Source of the DNA: Eretmocerus hayati
Lineage: Eukaryota; Arthropoda; Insecta; Hymenoptera; Aphelinidae
Assembly (NCBI GenBank): GCA_029851415.1
Contig: CM056744.1
Location: 65,280,172-65,344,171, forward strand
Direction: 5' to 3'
Length of the DNA stretch: 64,000 nucleotides
The position numbers and the translations under genes are program-made. Position 1 is the stretch's first letter; each line of letters opens with the position of its first letter. The notes beneath the pieces are model-generated. The model saw only the letters and a program-made list of their open reading frames with translations. It was not told the origin of the DNA and made no database searches. Below are positions 1-11,531 of the stretch, one piece after another.

Positions 1-771
1 TTGTTGCGTTACGTTGCGTGTGGAGGTAGGCCATACTCTGGTTGAGGTGATGAATTTCAAGTGATCTTGAGCAGTCATTGCTGTGAAGACATTCTGAATT
101 GCTAACGAGATATTATTTGAGTAATTGAGTGGTATGCCTGAGATACGCAGTTCACAAGAATCAGTGAGGAGCTCTTTTGAGCTCATGTGACTTAGGGCTT
201 CACGAACCTCGGTTATCTGGGTTTGAGTTACACGGTCTGAGTTAGCAGCTGAGGATTCAAGGTTGTTCAAACGTACAGATAATGAGTCGAAGCGTGAGTC
301 TATGGACTGCTCAAATGGTACAAAGTGTTGTTTATGCCAATTGGCAAACCACGCAGGCATGTCGTCGCCCATGGTTGAAGACTCCGGGCAGGTTATTTTC
401 AGTGCGCGTGAGGTTGATGGTGAAGGAGGAGTTAGTTGATCAGGCGATCGTTTGCGGTTTTGCGCGGGAGTTACTTCTGAATTTTGAGTGCTTTGAAACG
501 GTGATATATCTTCGAGAGTAGGTGAGACAGGTATCACGCAATCAGGTTTTGAACTGGCGGGAGGTGCGAGAGATTCTACTGTTTCAGACGTGTTGAGAAG
601 TTGAGACTGATTGTTATCACAATTCGCGCAGATGTGTAAATCTATGTTCCACTTCCAGACACCTTTCAAACACGCGTAGTGAAAACGTTTACTGCACAAC
701 TTGCAAATGCGTACCGATCTACTACCTTGCTCAATCGAAAAGTTACAAGCTGGGCATGTACGATCATTCAT
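1..771 (-). CDS. Non-LTR retrotransposon ORF1, N-terminal part with PHD-type zinc finger (runs off the window)
   Basis: A 257-codon frame is open from the ATG at 771-769 to the window edge, so the protein is cut at its C-terminus. An in-frame stop (784-786) lies five codons upstream, and this is the first ATG after it. Residues 6-51 hold Cys/His in the order C6, C9, C23, C26, H31, C34, C48, C51, the C4HC3 pattern of a PHD finger. A Ser/Pro-rich linker follows (about 55-130), then a heptad-like stretch (about 150-190), then the motif ELRISGIPL, which resembles the start of the FP25/Baculo_FP-like C-terminal domain of many ORF1 proteins. PHD-containing ORF1 proteins are known in CR1/Jockey-group elements, where ORF1 binds the element RNA. 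I infer that ORF2 lies beyond the left edge. No lesion is visible in this part. Confidence 0.72.
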   Translation of the reverse strand, partial: MNDRTCPACNFSIEQGSRSVRICKLCSKRFHYACLKGVWKWNIDLHICANCDNNQSQLLNTSETVESLAPPASSKPDCVIPVSPTLEDISPFQSTQNSEVTPAQNRKRSPDQLTPPSPSTSRALKITCPESSTMGDDMPAWFANWHKQHFVPFEQSIDSRFDSLSVRLNNLESSAANSDRVTQTQITEVREALSHMSSKELLTDSCELRISGIPLNYSNNISLAIQNVFTAMTAQDHLKFITSTRVWPTSTRNVTQQ

Positions 772-1682
772 ACCGTGTCTGATTCAGTAAGCAAAGAAGT
801 ATGGACAGATAAATGCAGTTTAAACATAAGCTCAACAGCTGTCAGTTACATATATATGTGTGTATATATATACACGCAGTGATTGGAAGAATCACGCGTT
901 GTCCAAAACTCTCGTACACAGAAACATAGATATACTCGACGCACGGCAAGTGTCAATTGTTATACGTGATATCACAGTAGTAAACAAACCGAATTATGAG
1001 CTGGCATAACTGCTGTACTACTCGCTTACACTCGATTCACACACATTTACACACAAAAGTGCAATTTACCGAATGGTCTGCTAAAACTTCTTCGGAAAGA
1101 ACGAGCTTATGCATTAGATGGATGATTCGTCATTCGGAAAATTGTGCATACACTGATAGGTGATCCGATGAGCACACTTACATAGGATGCCTCTACGGCA
1201 CAGGGCGAGACACTCACACGAAAACACAACCACTATGTAACTTTAAAAAATTGCACTGAACTTTTTCGTGTATAGGCCGGTAACAAACTGACACTTGATT
1301 CTTCAGGCTGCAGCGGGCTGCCACATTTTATGTACCAAACAGTAGAACAAAGTTGTAGAACTGACGAGCTCATTAAATCTGTGTGGATCGGTTACCATCC
1401 ATGTAGATAATCGCCGACAGTTGAAGTACAGGGCAATATGGCGACAAGCAGCCTTCAATGATGACGATTTATTGTCAGGCAAAAACCTCACACCCTGGCC
1501 CAGTAAGTCGAGCCATGCCTTGTATGCTCGAAGAGATGAGAGCCAGCTGGTGGAGGAATGCCTGAAAACAGATTTCTCCCTCCCAGGAGTGAAAAAACCA
1601 GGTCAAATCGAGTTTCAAGTTGGAGCCGAAAAAAAGCACGTCTAGTCACGATACTCACCAGAGAGAGAATATACCAGAGAGA
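772..1682. other. Probable 5' region of the left-edge retrotransposon, then unassigned DNA
   Basis: The stretch next to the ORF1 start is non-coding and is expected to hold the 5' UTR of that element, but I cannot place its 5' end. It contains a short TA-rich tract with TATATA runs (846-872). Beyond about 1300 only short, overlapping frames without recognisable motifs are seen. Confidence 0.3.
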
Positions 1683-1930
1683 GGTATCTGCGGGTCTATT
1701 CGCCTTTCTCTGTTTTGGGGATGATTTATTATCCAATCAAGATTTCTGGTACAAGCGTCTGGGTATTCGCGGGTTTATTCACCTCCTTAGGTTTAAAGGC
1801 CGATTCATTTCCCCAGCAGAACTTTCGGTTTGAGCCTCCGGGTATATGCGGGTTTATTCGCCTTTTTAGGTTTTGGGGATCATTATTTTCGAAAGAGAAT
1901 TTTTGGTCAGACCATCCGGGTATTTTATGG
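1683..1930. repeat. 79-bp degenerate tandem repeat, about three units
   Basis: The motif GCGGGTTTATTCGCC recurs at 1690, 1769 and 1848 with an exact 79-bp spacing. Each unit also ends with a CCGGGTAT-like or CTGGGTAT-like motif. A fourth, decayed unit start (TTTATGGGTTGATATC) follows at about 1925. The units are clearly diverged from one another. The plus frame 1715-2245 runs through part of the array, but no protein family is recognised. Confidence 0.6.
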
Positions 1931-2604
1931 GTTGATATCCCATCTTCCAGTTATCAAAGATGGATTTTTCCAGATGAAAAAAGCCGATCCACTATAAATA
2001 TTACAGAATTCCGCGATTTCTACTGTCTCTCTGAGCTTTCAATTGACTATTTCCTGTGGTATAATGGTACAAAACCCATTTTTTGGGAAGGACTCACGAT
2101 TTCCTTCCATCTTCTATATACCCCTTTCGTGTTGGATAAGCGATTCCTCTACTCATGGAATACAATGTATACTTATGTTCAAGTCTACCGAATTCTTGAA
2201 CTCTGGAGCTTCTGGGGAATACAAGAAATTCTAGCTGGAAAATGAAATTTTGACTGCATATTGAATGAAGTTCAACAGAAAAAAACAGTTGCGCATGCAT
2301 GATCCTCCAAATGCTATTTGGAATTCACAATTTGACATGTTTACCCATAACAACCGAACAATTTCATCTGAGTATACTCAGATATATCACATGTTTTTGC
2401 AAATGAGGTAATGAACTTGGATCATCATAATCAACCACTGAAGATCACTTCATTTTCCAACAAGATTACCTTGGCTAACTGAAAGTAAGAACCATATCTG
2501 TTTTTGCTGAACTGCAGGTATGGGAAGTGCTGCAGCAATTAGCCATGGTTAGTTGTTTCTTTTGCTTTTGACTATTATTCAATCCAAAACCAGTCTGGGC
2601 CATA
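1931..2604. other. Unassigned AT-rich stretch
   Basis: I see no repeat boundary, RNA gene or recognisable protein here. Short frames on both strands overlap each other without motifs. Confidence 0.3.
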
Positions 2605-3550
2605 TGGGCGTTTCTCTGGAACTCTTACACCTGCTGGAATACAGCCATGCATGTTGATGTAAGAGAACAATCGAATCTTTCGTCCCCAATCGAAGTGAGA
2701 ATATCATCATCTAAGTCTCAAAATGAGATTTCTTTGGCCTCTGTATGATCAGAAGAAGTTGATTCGTTCTAGCCCACTCAAAGAGAGAAAATATGGAGGA
2801 GATCCTGTGGAAATACTTGGTACTCTCGTGCAGTGTTACGGATATTCTGGCGATGCCGCGCAACTTCTCGGGTTGATTCAAGCTGCATTTGGTGAACAAT
2901 ATATTGAACAGAAATGGCCCAGAAGCGCGATGGTGTGCTACCAATTCAGCCAAAACTGTATGACTTTGAAAATTGGGAATAATAAATAAATCATGTCTCG
3001 TTCAACTCAAAAATAATTACGCCAAGCTCTTGCCGTGACTCTGAACGCAATTTTTGGAATGCATATCCAAAGTAGATGCAGTTGTGAAGATTTTGCGACG
3101 AGTCTCGTGTTGGTGCGATATTTCTGTCTAGAAAACGACCGCCCTGAAGTGGAATAGAAAAAACGTGACTCACGAAAAAATTCAGTTTTTCTCATCCCAC
3201 ATTGGCGGATCGAGCTCTACGTTGATAAGACCAATTGTGATCGGATACCCTGACCTTACAAAGCTGCGAGAAGCCCAAGGCATTCGTCGAAATTGTCAAT
3301 CTTGCCAAATAATTGCTTAGGAAATTCGGGGAAATCGGCGAAAAACGACTTTGGGTTCGACTGATTAACGTGATTTTGGCGATGCCACTCACACTAGATG
3401 AGTTTCAATAGTGGATTTGTAACCCTCAATACTACACAAGAATGTGAGAAAGAGGTCCCAGGTGTGCGTTGAGCGGTTTTCATTTTCCGTTTTTCAATGA
3501 TTTTCAGCAAAGTGCAAAAGTTCCAGAGAGACGCTCATATATCTATGGTC
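2605..3550 (+). repeat. Dispersed repeat A, copy 1
   Basis: This stretch matches 39478-40312 and then continues to match from about 45541 (for example GTGCGTTGAG, then GATTTTCAGCAAAGTGCAAA). The two copies are diverged, with many substitutions and small indels, and no coding frame is conserved between them. Copy 1 is continuous, so it shows the pre-insertion state of the locus that the CR1-like element at 40.3-45.54 kb later interrupted. The class of repeat A is unknown: I see no terminal repeats, tail or protein. Confidence 0.7.
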
Positions 3551-4772
3551 CGGGCTAATCTCAAAGTATTCCTCATCTAGTGCAAATCATACCAATCCTC
3601 TCTGTACTGAGTCACAAGTTATTTTTGAATATTACATTAAGAACTATGAGCTCATCAGGATATTTTATTCCGTTCACTTTCTGTATGTATCTCATTGAAC
3701 GTCAGGGTTGAATCATGAATGTTGATATTGCTCAATTTCAATTAATTGAGTGGACGTCATCAGGGATACATGAATTCTGAGCACAATATCCCATCATACT
3801 TCTATGACGTTATCATGTTTGGAATCATGGAATATAATCGAAGAAACCTTGTGACAGTGGAGAAAACAGAGAAAAACATGTTCAAGACAGGATATTCATA
3901 TGAGAACTTGGAACACATAGAAACACAGAAAATTGTTTGAATTGAGGCTAGTTCTTTCTGTCAGTCATCTCCCCAACCTTATTTCAGCTGCGAATCAACT
4001 TCTAAACTCATGTGAAACCAGATTGAGATTGAGGAGATATTTTGTTGTCCAAGTCAAATCAAGTGACACTCATTGTCTCATGGAATGTCACTCTTGAATT
4101 TGTTTCAGGCCCAGCACTTAGAGAACAGAACAAGCCCACAGAGTATTGGCACAGAAGAAAACTAAGTTTCGATCACCAGAAACTTGTTCACACTCTGCTG
4201 TCAAAAAACATATACAAATTCATCTTTCCACTTTCTGCTTCAGCACTTTTCACAAAATAATGCCAAAACCAAGACCCTACCATCATCAAATAACACTCTT
4301 CGTGGGAGCTGAATAGCACGGGGATGATAAAAGTGAGAGTCCCACCCGAATGAGGGCGAGATTGGCCACATTCTAGGAACTGAAACACATGAACATCATC
4401 AAAGATCAACCGTACTTCAAGAAAAATTTGCCAGTATAAATATACAGCATCGCGCGAGGTTATTCGGCTGCCGTCGGCTGTTCTCTTTTGCTGTCTTCTG
4501 CTGCGCGCTGCACGGCAAATCATTTTTCGTCGCCGCGCCGATACGCCGCTAGAGTGGGGGAGCTACTCCTCCCGGTGTATCTTCTTCCATATTCCTTTTG
4601 GCAGCCCTGTTTATATGGATACCGTCCACGTAAAATGTGTATGGGCCATTCCGCAGTATTCCACCGAATGCCTGCATCAGGGGGGTCTAGAAAAAAAATT
4701 TTTTTCAGGTAGTAATAAGTTGAATTGGTACGAAGAGAATTTTTTCGGATTTTTTCGTAGGCCTCCATGGGT
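3551..4772. other. Unassigned stretch left of the giant palindrome
   Basis: No protein, RNA or repeat is recognised. The short frame at 4188-4523 (minus) shows no family motif. A GC-richer patch occurs at about 4450-4570. Confidence 0.3.
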
Positions 4773-5345
4773 CCTAGGGCCCACAAAAGATTCATTTTAG
4801 GCCCCTATATAGTCTATCTTGAGGGCATTATAGGTCCCTTTATACTGAATCTTTTCGAGCGTACTTCGGCGCATCTTTTTTGGTAGAACTTGTACTTTTG
4901 AGGAGAAGTTTTTCCAAGCTCGATTATCCAGCCTAGCAACTTCTGGGAGCTGTTTGTTGAGAGCAGATTTTAGGGGTTTTCGAGCTTGCTTGGAAGTGAT
5001 CTAGCTCCTGCTAGACATGTGATCATCGACTTTTACAGGTGGTTATTTCGAAGGTTTCCGAGGAAACCTACGATTTGACCAATGGTAATAATCGATTGCT
5101 AAACTTTTTGTAGGAGTTACAATCGTTACAAGCTGAGCAAATTTGTAGAGATGCGAAACTTTCAGGACAATCATAAAATCGTTTCATTTTCTTCGACCCC
5201 AAACCTGAGTGAATATGTTTCTTGATATAAAAACTATCAATCGGAACAATAATCTGGGTGGGATGTTCAATTCTCGATTCTATTCAGCCGTTTTGAAACA
5301 CCATTTTTTTGACTTTTTGCTATAAATGATCTCACAGATGCGGGT

Positions 5346-6340
5346 GACATATGCTTCCATCTGAAGTAATGGGCGCCAAATTGTAAAAAATCGATCCCCA
5401 AAGTACTCCCAAATATGTGTAAGAGCTTCCTGAGGCGAGCCTCGAGTCAGATGCGAGCTGGAGGTTTCATTTTACGAGTCGAAAATGGGCATCGTTTCGT
5501 CTATCCAGGCGTAGTCGAGCGTGAGAAGGATTTTACTCACCCTTGTCCTCAAATGAGATGAGCGGCTACAATGGGAATGCAAATATGTTCTCTGGGCGCA
5601 AAATAACCTCACACAATTACGTGGTCAATTCGGCTGTAAATCACCATTCAAAGCCACTACATCAAAAAACACAGAACTCGAGTGTCTTTTGGTCTGAGAG
5701 TAGTTGAAAACATTCCAGAGCCGAACTGACTACGAGATCGTGTTAAGATGGTCATTTTGAGTCGGAACAACATGTTCGTATCCCTATTTTAGCTGCTCTG
5801 TCCCATTTGTGAGCCAGAATGAGCGAGATCCCTCTCACGCTCGACTGACAAGGGGGGACCAAGGAGCCCGGGTCGCCGATTATCCCCAAAAATTTTTTCA
5901 CAGTTTAGTAGCATCTGGAATATGAAGAATCTAGAGTAGTTCCGTCAAATGGGCCTCCTGTCCAAAGATGCAAGGAAAAACGTTAGCATTGCCAGTATAT
6001 CTATATATATCGATTTGCAACATGGGCCTATGTGGGCAATGTCAATCTCAGTCGCTGTATCTTTGGACAAGAGACCCATTTGACGGAGTTATTATAGATT
6101 TTTCATCTTCTTGATAGTACAGAAGTGTAAAAGAATCTTGGAGTCGATTGGTGATTCAGACCCCGCGGGGTCTCCACTTGTGAGCCTGAATAGACAAAAT
6201 AATGCCCATTTTCGGCTCGTGAAATGAAACCTCGCATCTAGCTCGAGGCTCGCCTCTGTAGATTCTCACACATATTTCGGGGTAATTTGGGAGTGATTTC
6301 CCTTAATTCACGCACATTGGTTCAGATGGAAGCATATTTC
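5346..6340. repeat. Inner nested foldback of the left arm
   Basis: ATATGCTTCCATCTGAA at 5349 returns as its complement at 6321-6337. Inside, GTCGAGCGTGAGA (from 5514) returns as CTCTCACGCTCGAC (ending 5847), and CCGTCAAATGGGCCTCCTG (from 5943) returns inverted near 6065-6087. These pairs are more diverged than the two main arms are from each other, so the inner foldbacks are older than the outer duplication. The mirror copy lies at about 6690-7720. Confidence 0.8.
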
Positions 6341-6394
6341 TCAACACTCATCTACCGAGAAATCAAGCTCCATGCTCTACTACCAAAACGCACA

Positions 6395-6640
6395 CACTAT
6401 AAAGAATAAACATAGGGAATTGGATGCAATCTTTTCCAGTTATCAATTATTCCTGACATTGTTTGTATCACTGAAACTTGGCTAACTGAAGATGTGAGTT
6501 TTACTTTGAATGGCTATAGGATATTCAAGGTAAAACTCACATCTTCAGTAAGCCAACTTTCAGTGATACAAACAATATCAGGAATAATTGATAATTGGAA
6601 AAGATTGCATTCAATTACCTATGTTTATTCTTTATAGAGT
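6395..6640. pseudogene. Endonuclease fragment of a non-LTR retrotransposon at the palindrome centre
   Basis: On the plus strand, after a frame break, 6452-6530 reads as IPDIVCITETWLTED followed by a GY-containing stretch. This is the typical AP-endonuclease signature of non-LTR ORF2 proteins, where the Glu of the TETW motif binds metal. Just upstream the words YYQNAH and HRELDAIF resemble the standard N-terminal YYQN-RG-R-K pattern. The same fragment appears inverted in the right arm, so the axis of symmetry lies within an old ORF2 copy. Only about 60-70 residues are visible and the frame is broken, so it is not functional. Confidence 0.65.
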
Positions 6641-8720
6641 GTGCATTTTCGTAGTAGAGAGTGGTGCTTGATTTCTCGGTAGATGATTGTTGAGAAATAT
6701 GCTTCCATCTCAACCAATGTGCGTGAATTTAAGGGAAATCACTCCCAAATTACCCCGAAATATGTGTGAGAATCTACAGAGGCAAGCTTCGAGCTAGATG
6801 CGAGGTTTCATTTCACGAGCCGAAAATGGGCATTATTTTGTCTATTCAGGCTCACAAGGGGGGACCCCGCGGGGTCCGAATCACCAATCGACTCCAAGAT
6901 TCTTTTACACTTCTGTACCATCAAGAAGATGAAAAATCTATAATAACTCCGTCAACTGGATCTCCTGTCCAAAGATACAGCGACTGAGATTGACATTGCC
7001 CATATAGGCCCATTTTGAAAATCGATATATATAGATGTACTGGCAATGCTAACGTTTTTCCTTGTATCTTTGGACAGGAGGCCCATTTGACGGAACTACT
7101 CTAGATTCTTCATATTCCAGATGGTACTAAACTGTGAAAAAATTTTGGGGATAATCGGCGACCCGGACTCCATGGTCCCCCCTTGTCAGTCGAGCGTGAG
7201 AGGGATCTCACTCATTCTGGCTCACAAATGGGACAGAGCAGCTAAAATAGGGATCCGAACATATTATTCCGACTCAAAATGATCATTTTAACACGATCCC
7301 GTAGTCAGTTTGGCTCTAGAATATTTTCAACTGCTCTCAGACTAGAAGACACTTGAGTTCTGTGTTTTCTGATGTAGTGGCTTTGAATGGTGATTTACAG
7401 CCGAATTGACCACGTAATTGTGTAAGGTTATTTTGCGCCAAGAGAACATATTTGCATTCCCATTGTATCCGCTCATCTCATTTGAGGACAAAGGTGAGTA
7501 AAATCCTTCTCACGCTCGACTACCCCTGGATAGACGAAACGATGCCCATTCTCGACTCGTAAAATGAAACTCTACAAAAATCTACAAAATTACTCATGAA
7601 ACCCTCAGCTCGCATCTGACTCGATGCTCGCCTCAGGAAGCTTTTACACATATTTGGGAGTACTTTGGGGATCGATTTTTCACAGGTTGGCGCCCATTAC
7701 TTCAGACGGAAGCATATGTCACACGCTTCTGTGAGATCATTTTTAGCAAAAAGTCAAAAAATTGGTGTTTTAAAACGGCTGAATAGAATCGAGAATTGAA
7801 TATCCCACCCAGATTATTGTTCCGATTGATAGTTTTTCCTATCAAGAAACATATTCACTTAGGTTTGAGGTCGAAGAAAAGAAAACGATTTTATAATTGT
7901 CCTGAAAGTTTCGCATTCATACGGATTTGCTCAGCTTGTAACGACTGTAACTCCTATAAAAAGTTTAGCAATCGATTGTTACCATTGGTCAAATTGTAGG
8001 TTTCCTCGGAAACCTTCGAAATAACCACCTATAAAAGTCGATTATCACATGTCTAGCAGGAGCTAGATCACTTCCAAGCAAGCTCAAAAATCCCTAAAAT
8101 CTGCTCTCAACAAACAGCTCCCAGACGTTGCTAGGCTGGATAATCGAGATTGGAAGAATTCCTTCTCAAAAGTACAAGTTCCACCAAAAAAGATGCGCCG
8201 AAGTACGCTCGAAAAGATTGAGTATAAAAGGACCTATAATGCTCTCGAGATAGACTATATAGGGGCCTACAATGAACCTTTTGTGGGCCCTAGGAGAGTC
8301 ACTGACATTAGCATAGAGCAGTCTCTTACTTGTTGAAAACACTTGGATGGAAATTACCTCTAATAATTGATACATGTAGAATAGAATAGAATAGAATAAC
8401 TTTATTCATGACTAAGGACTCTTTGGTCCTGTATAGTCCAATACATATTCACACATATCCACAATGTTATGGTTTATTGCTGAGATTGTGCGTGAGCTAG
8501 TTTACCAGCACATAGTGTGACTATATTGAATTATCCTAAAATTAAAATCCCAGATAACTGGGATGCAAATATACATTAAAAAGTGAGACACTTTTATTAA
8601 ACTATACAAATTTGAGCCAAGATTCTTTTACGTTTCAACGGTGCGCCAGTTATAAACATGCAATTTATACATCACATATTTAACCCAGTCAAATGCATAA
8701 TTGTTGTGTAACAGAGATAG

Positions 8721-11519
8721 TCAAGTTTCCTGGGTTAAAAAGTAGATATCAATCAGTCGTTTGAAGCACGGTTTCTTGTACAATGTGCGAATTTCATCAG
8801 GGATTTTGTTTCATTCCCGAATGACCGTCATCGCAAATGAGTTGGAAAACGTTTCGGTACGTGCTAACCGGCCAACCAACTCCAGAGAGGAAATACGTTT
8901 AGAACCAACTTTGTTAGAAGGACGGAAGACAAACTTGTTTGCAAGGTACTTTGGGTCATTATTTTTCAGGATACTGCCAAGTAGGCATATGCTCAGGGAG
9001 ATCCGCTTTTGCTCATAGGACATGATTTTATTATCTCTCTTCTACGCCGGTGTGACGTGGTCAAATTTTCGCAGCCCACATGCGTAGCGTAGCGCAGCAT
9101 TTTTGCATCTGCTCATCTTAGTCACGAGTTTGTCTGAGAGATCAAGAAATAATCCAACGCAGTACTCCAGATACGGAAAGACAAGTGATTTTATGAGCAT
9201 TAGCTTAGCGGACCGGGGGATACTATCCTTGAACTTTCGCAGCTTGGAAAGGGCTGCGAACGACTTGCGCGCTATCAGGCTGCACTGATCTTGCATTGTT
9301 AAAGTACTATCTAACGTGACCCCAAGAATTTTTACTGAGTCACTGTATGGGATCAAATGCCCATTTAGTATCACAGGTGAAGGTGGCGCATTTTTCAGTC
9401 GTTTGATGAATGATCGGGATCCGAACCATATTGCCACTGTTTTGCGTGAATTGACTGTTAGGCCATTAGCGAGCCCATAGACGTGGATATTTTCAGTGTC
9501 GGTGTTCACTTTAGAGACAATGTTCTCGACCTCATTGAGAGGACCCGAGTAATAAATGGTGGCGTCATCTGCATATAGCTGGTGGGAACAGTACTGAAGC
9601 ACTTCGGGCAGGTCATTTATGCTTATCGAGAAGAGCGGGGGACCAGCTTTGCTTCCTTGGGGGATACCTGAATTTCTGATCGAGGGGGAAGATGATTTCC
9701 CAGAAGGTAGAACTACTTTTTGAACGCGATCACAGAGGAATGAATGAACCCAGCCACAAGCAGTGTCCGAAAAGCCAAGATTCCTTAGCTTGTCTATCAG
9801 TCGACTTATGTTCACTATATCAAACGCTTGGGAGAAGTCGATACCCACCAAGAGAGTGACCATTTCATTGTCGATAGCTTCTCGTATATCATCCGTAATC
9901 TTTATAAGTGCTGTATGTGTACTGTGATTTTTTTTGAATCCAGATTGATGGGGGTCCAGAAGCTCATTCTCTGTTACAAAGTCATTAATTTGCTTGAGTG
10001 CGATGGACTCCAGAATTTTTGATACTGCACTACCTACGTTAATAGGTCTCCAGTCACCGAAGTCTTTCGGAGTGGAGCACTTAGGGATGGACCGAATAAT
10101 GAATTGTTTCCACTGTGTAGGAAATTTTCCGGTTTGCAGTGAACAGTCGAAGATGTGAATCAGTATAGGCAGGAGCGTTGGGAGTTTTTCCTTCACGAAT
10201 CTTAACGGAATATCATCGGGACCTTTTGCATTAGAGCGACCAGACCGAACTGCCTCACTAACATCGTCTGGTTCCACATACTTGAAAAAGAAGCGATGGT
10301 CAGGTGAAATACGAACTGTTGGTCTTTCATCTCTCAAAGGTGTGGGACTTGGGTCACCGGCAAAGAACTTATTCAGACCTTCAATGTCAGTTGGCTCGAG
10401 GTCAGTACCCTTAGATCGTGATTTTAATCCAAGTTCATCAACACATTTCCAGAGTTCAGCGGAGCCTCTAGCCATCCGGATTTTGGACCTAGAATACTCT
10501 GATTTAGCATTCCTGTTGGCAATTTGAACATCGTTCCTCAATTTCCGATACACAGCCTTATCAGAGGGGTGTCCAGTTTTCCTAAATTCCCCCCATGCTC
10601 GATTACGAGATATTTTTAGCTCCTCAATGTACTGATTGGACCATGGCATTCTCTTCGATTTTGGAACGAAAGATATATACGGGGCATGTTTGTCGTAAAG
10701 AGCAATAAGATTATCTGAGAAGAACTGTACTTTGTCATCAATATTATGTAAAAGATGGATTGGACCCCAGTCAATCGTCTTGAGATCTCTTTGAAACAAG
10801 TCCGCGTTGAAATTCCGGAAATCTCTGCACCGTATACGCTTTGGGCAGGCCTTCAAGATCCTAAAAGAGAACTCGGCGACAATCAGATCATGTTCTGAGA
10901 TCTCAGGGTGATGAAATTGCTCGTACGATCTCACTTTTGAGACGTCAGATGTGCACAAATAGTCAATGGTTGAACCTTTGCCAACATGGTGTGTAGTTCC
11001 ATACGGTAACACTTCAAGGCCAATAGTTCTAAAAGAGACAGCTAAATTTTTTTGATGAGAATGATTACTACTCCAGTCAATATTGAGGTCCCCTGTTAAG
11101 ATAAGATGATCATAAGGGTGATTGCAATTTAGGAGCGCTTCCTCTACTTCTGACCAATGCCCACAGGGGCTATAGATGGCACACAAGAGTATCACGTTCG
11201 ATCCGGTGTGTAGGCTGATTAGCATATATTCAGGTCTCGAATCACTTTGTGGAGAGTACTCAATAATTCTCACTTGAATAGACGAGTGAATGTAGACAGC
11301 TACTCCGCCTCCTCTCTTAAAGAGACGATCATGGCGTAAGAGATTGAAATTCTGAATTTCATACAGTTTCGAGCTGAGTCCAGGCTTGAGCCAAGACTCG
11401 CTAATCGCTAAGACATGAAGACAGTATGAGCTAATGATCGAGGAAATATCGGAGAAATGCGGATCGAGTGACTGGGTATTAATATGGCCTATCCTGAGCA
11501 TGCACTCATTGCTAGCCAT
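8721..11519 (-). pseudogene. ORF2: endonuclease and reverse transcriptase (two in-frame stops)
   Basis: The frame starts at ATG 11519, 12 bases after the ORF1 stop, and encodes about 930 residues, the usual ORF2 length. The N-terminal AP endonuclease (about 1-230) shows GHINTQSL, AISESW, GDLN (about 140) and SEHD (about 205), so its catalytic residues are present. The reverse transcriptase (about 420-700) shows DFSQAFD, GIPQGS (about 617) and YADD (about 650). The CR1-type C-terminal region follows: after TAG at 9042-9044 the same frame continues to 8811, where TGA replaces the tryptophan normally found before NKIPDEIR, and it ends at TGA 8721-8723. The protein would nick target DNA and copy the element RNA. 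No RNase H domain is seen. The two nonsense codons are the only breaks I noticed. Confidence 0.88.
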
Positions 11520-11531
11520 AGTTAATAAACG

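Larger units (their letters stand above)
4773..8294. repeat. Giant palindrome with nested inverted repeats
   Basis: The left arm (4773-6511) is repeated in reverse complement as the right arm (6523-8294), leaving about 11 bases at the centre. Outer ends match as CCTAGGGCCCA (4773-4783) and TGGGCCCTAGG (8284-8294). The arms are closely similar, with scattered substitutions and small indels (the outer and inner symmetry axes differ by about 33 bases in sum). Within the left arm there are further diverged inverted pairs: about 5346-5512 with 6170-6340, about 5514-5660 with 5670-5847, and about 5848-5990 with 6010-6180. The right arm carries the mirror images. No terminal target duplication is evident. 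The structure is a foldback; whether it is a transposon or arose by replication error cannot be told here. Confidence 0.9.
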
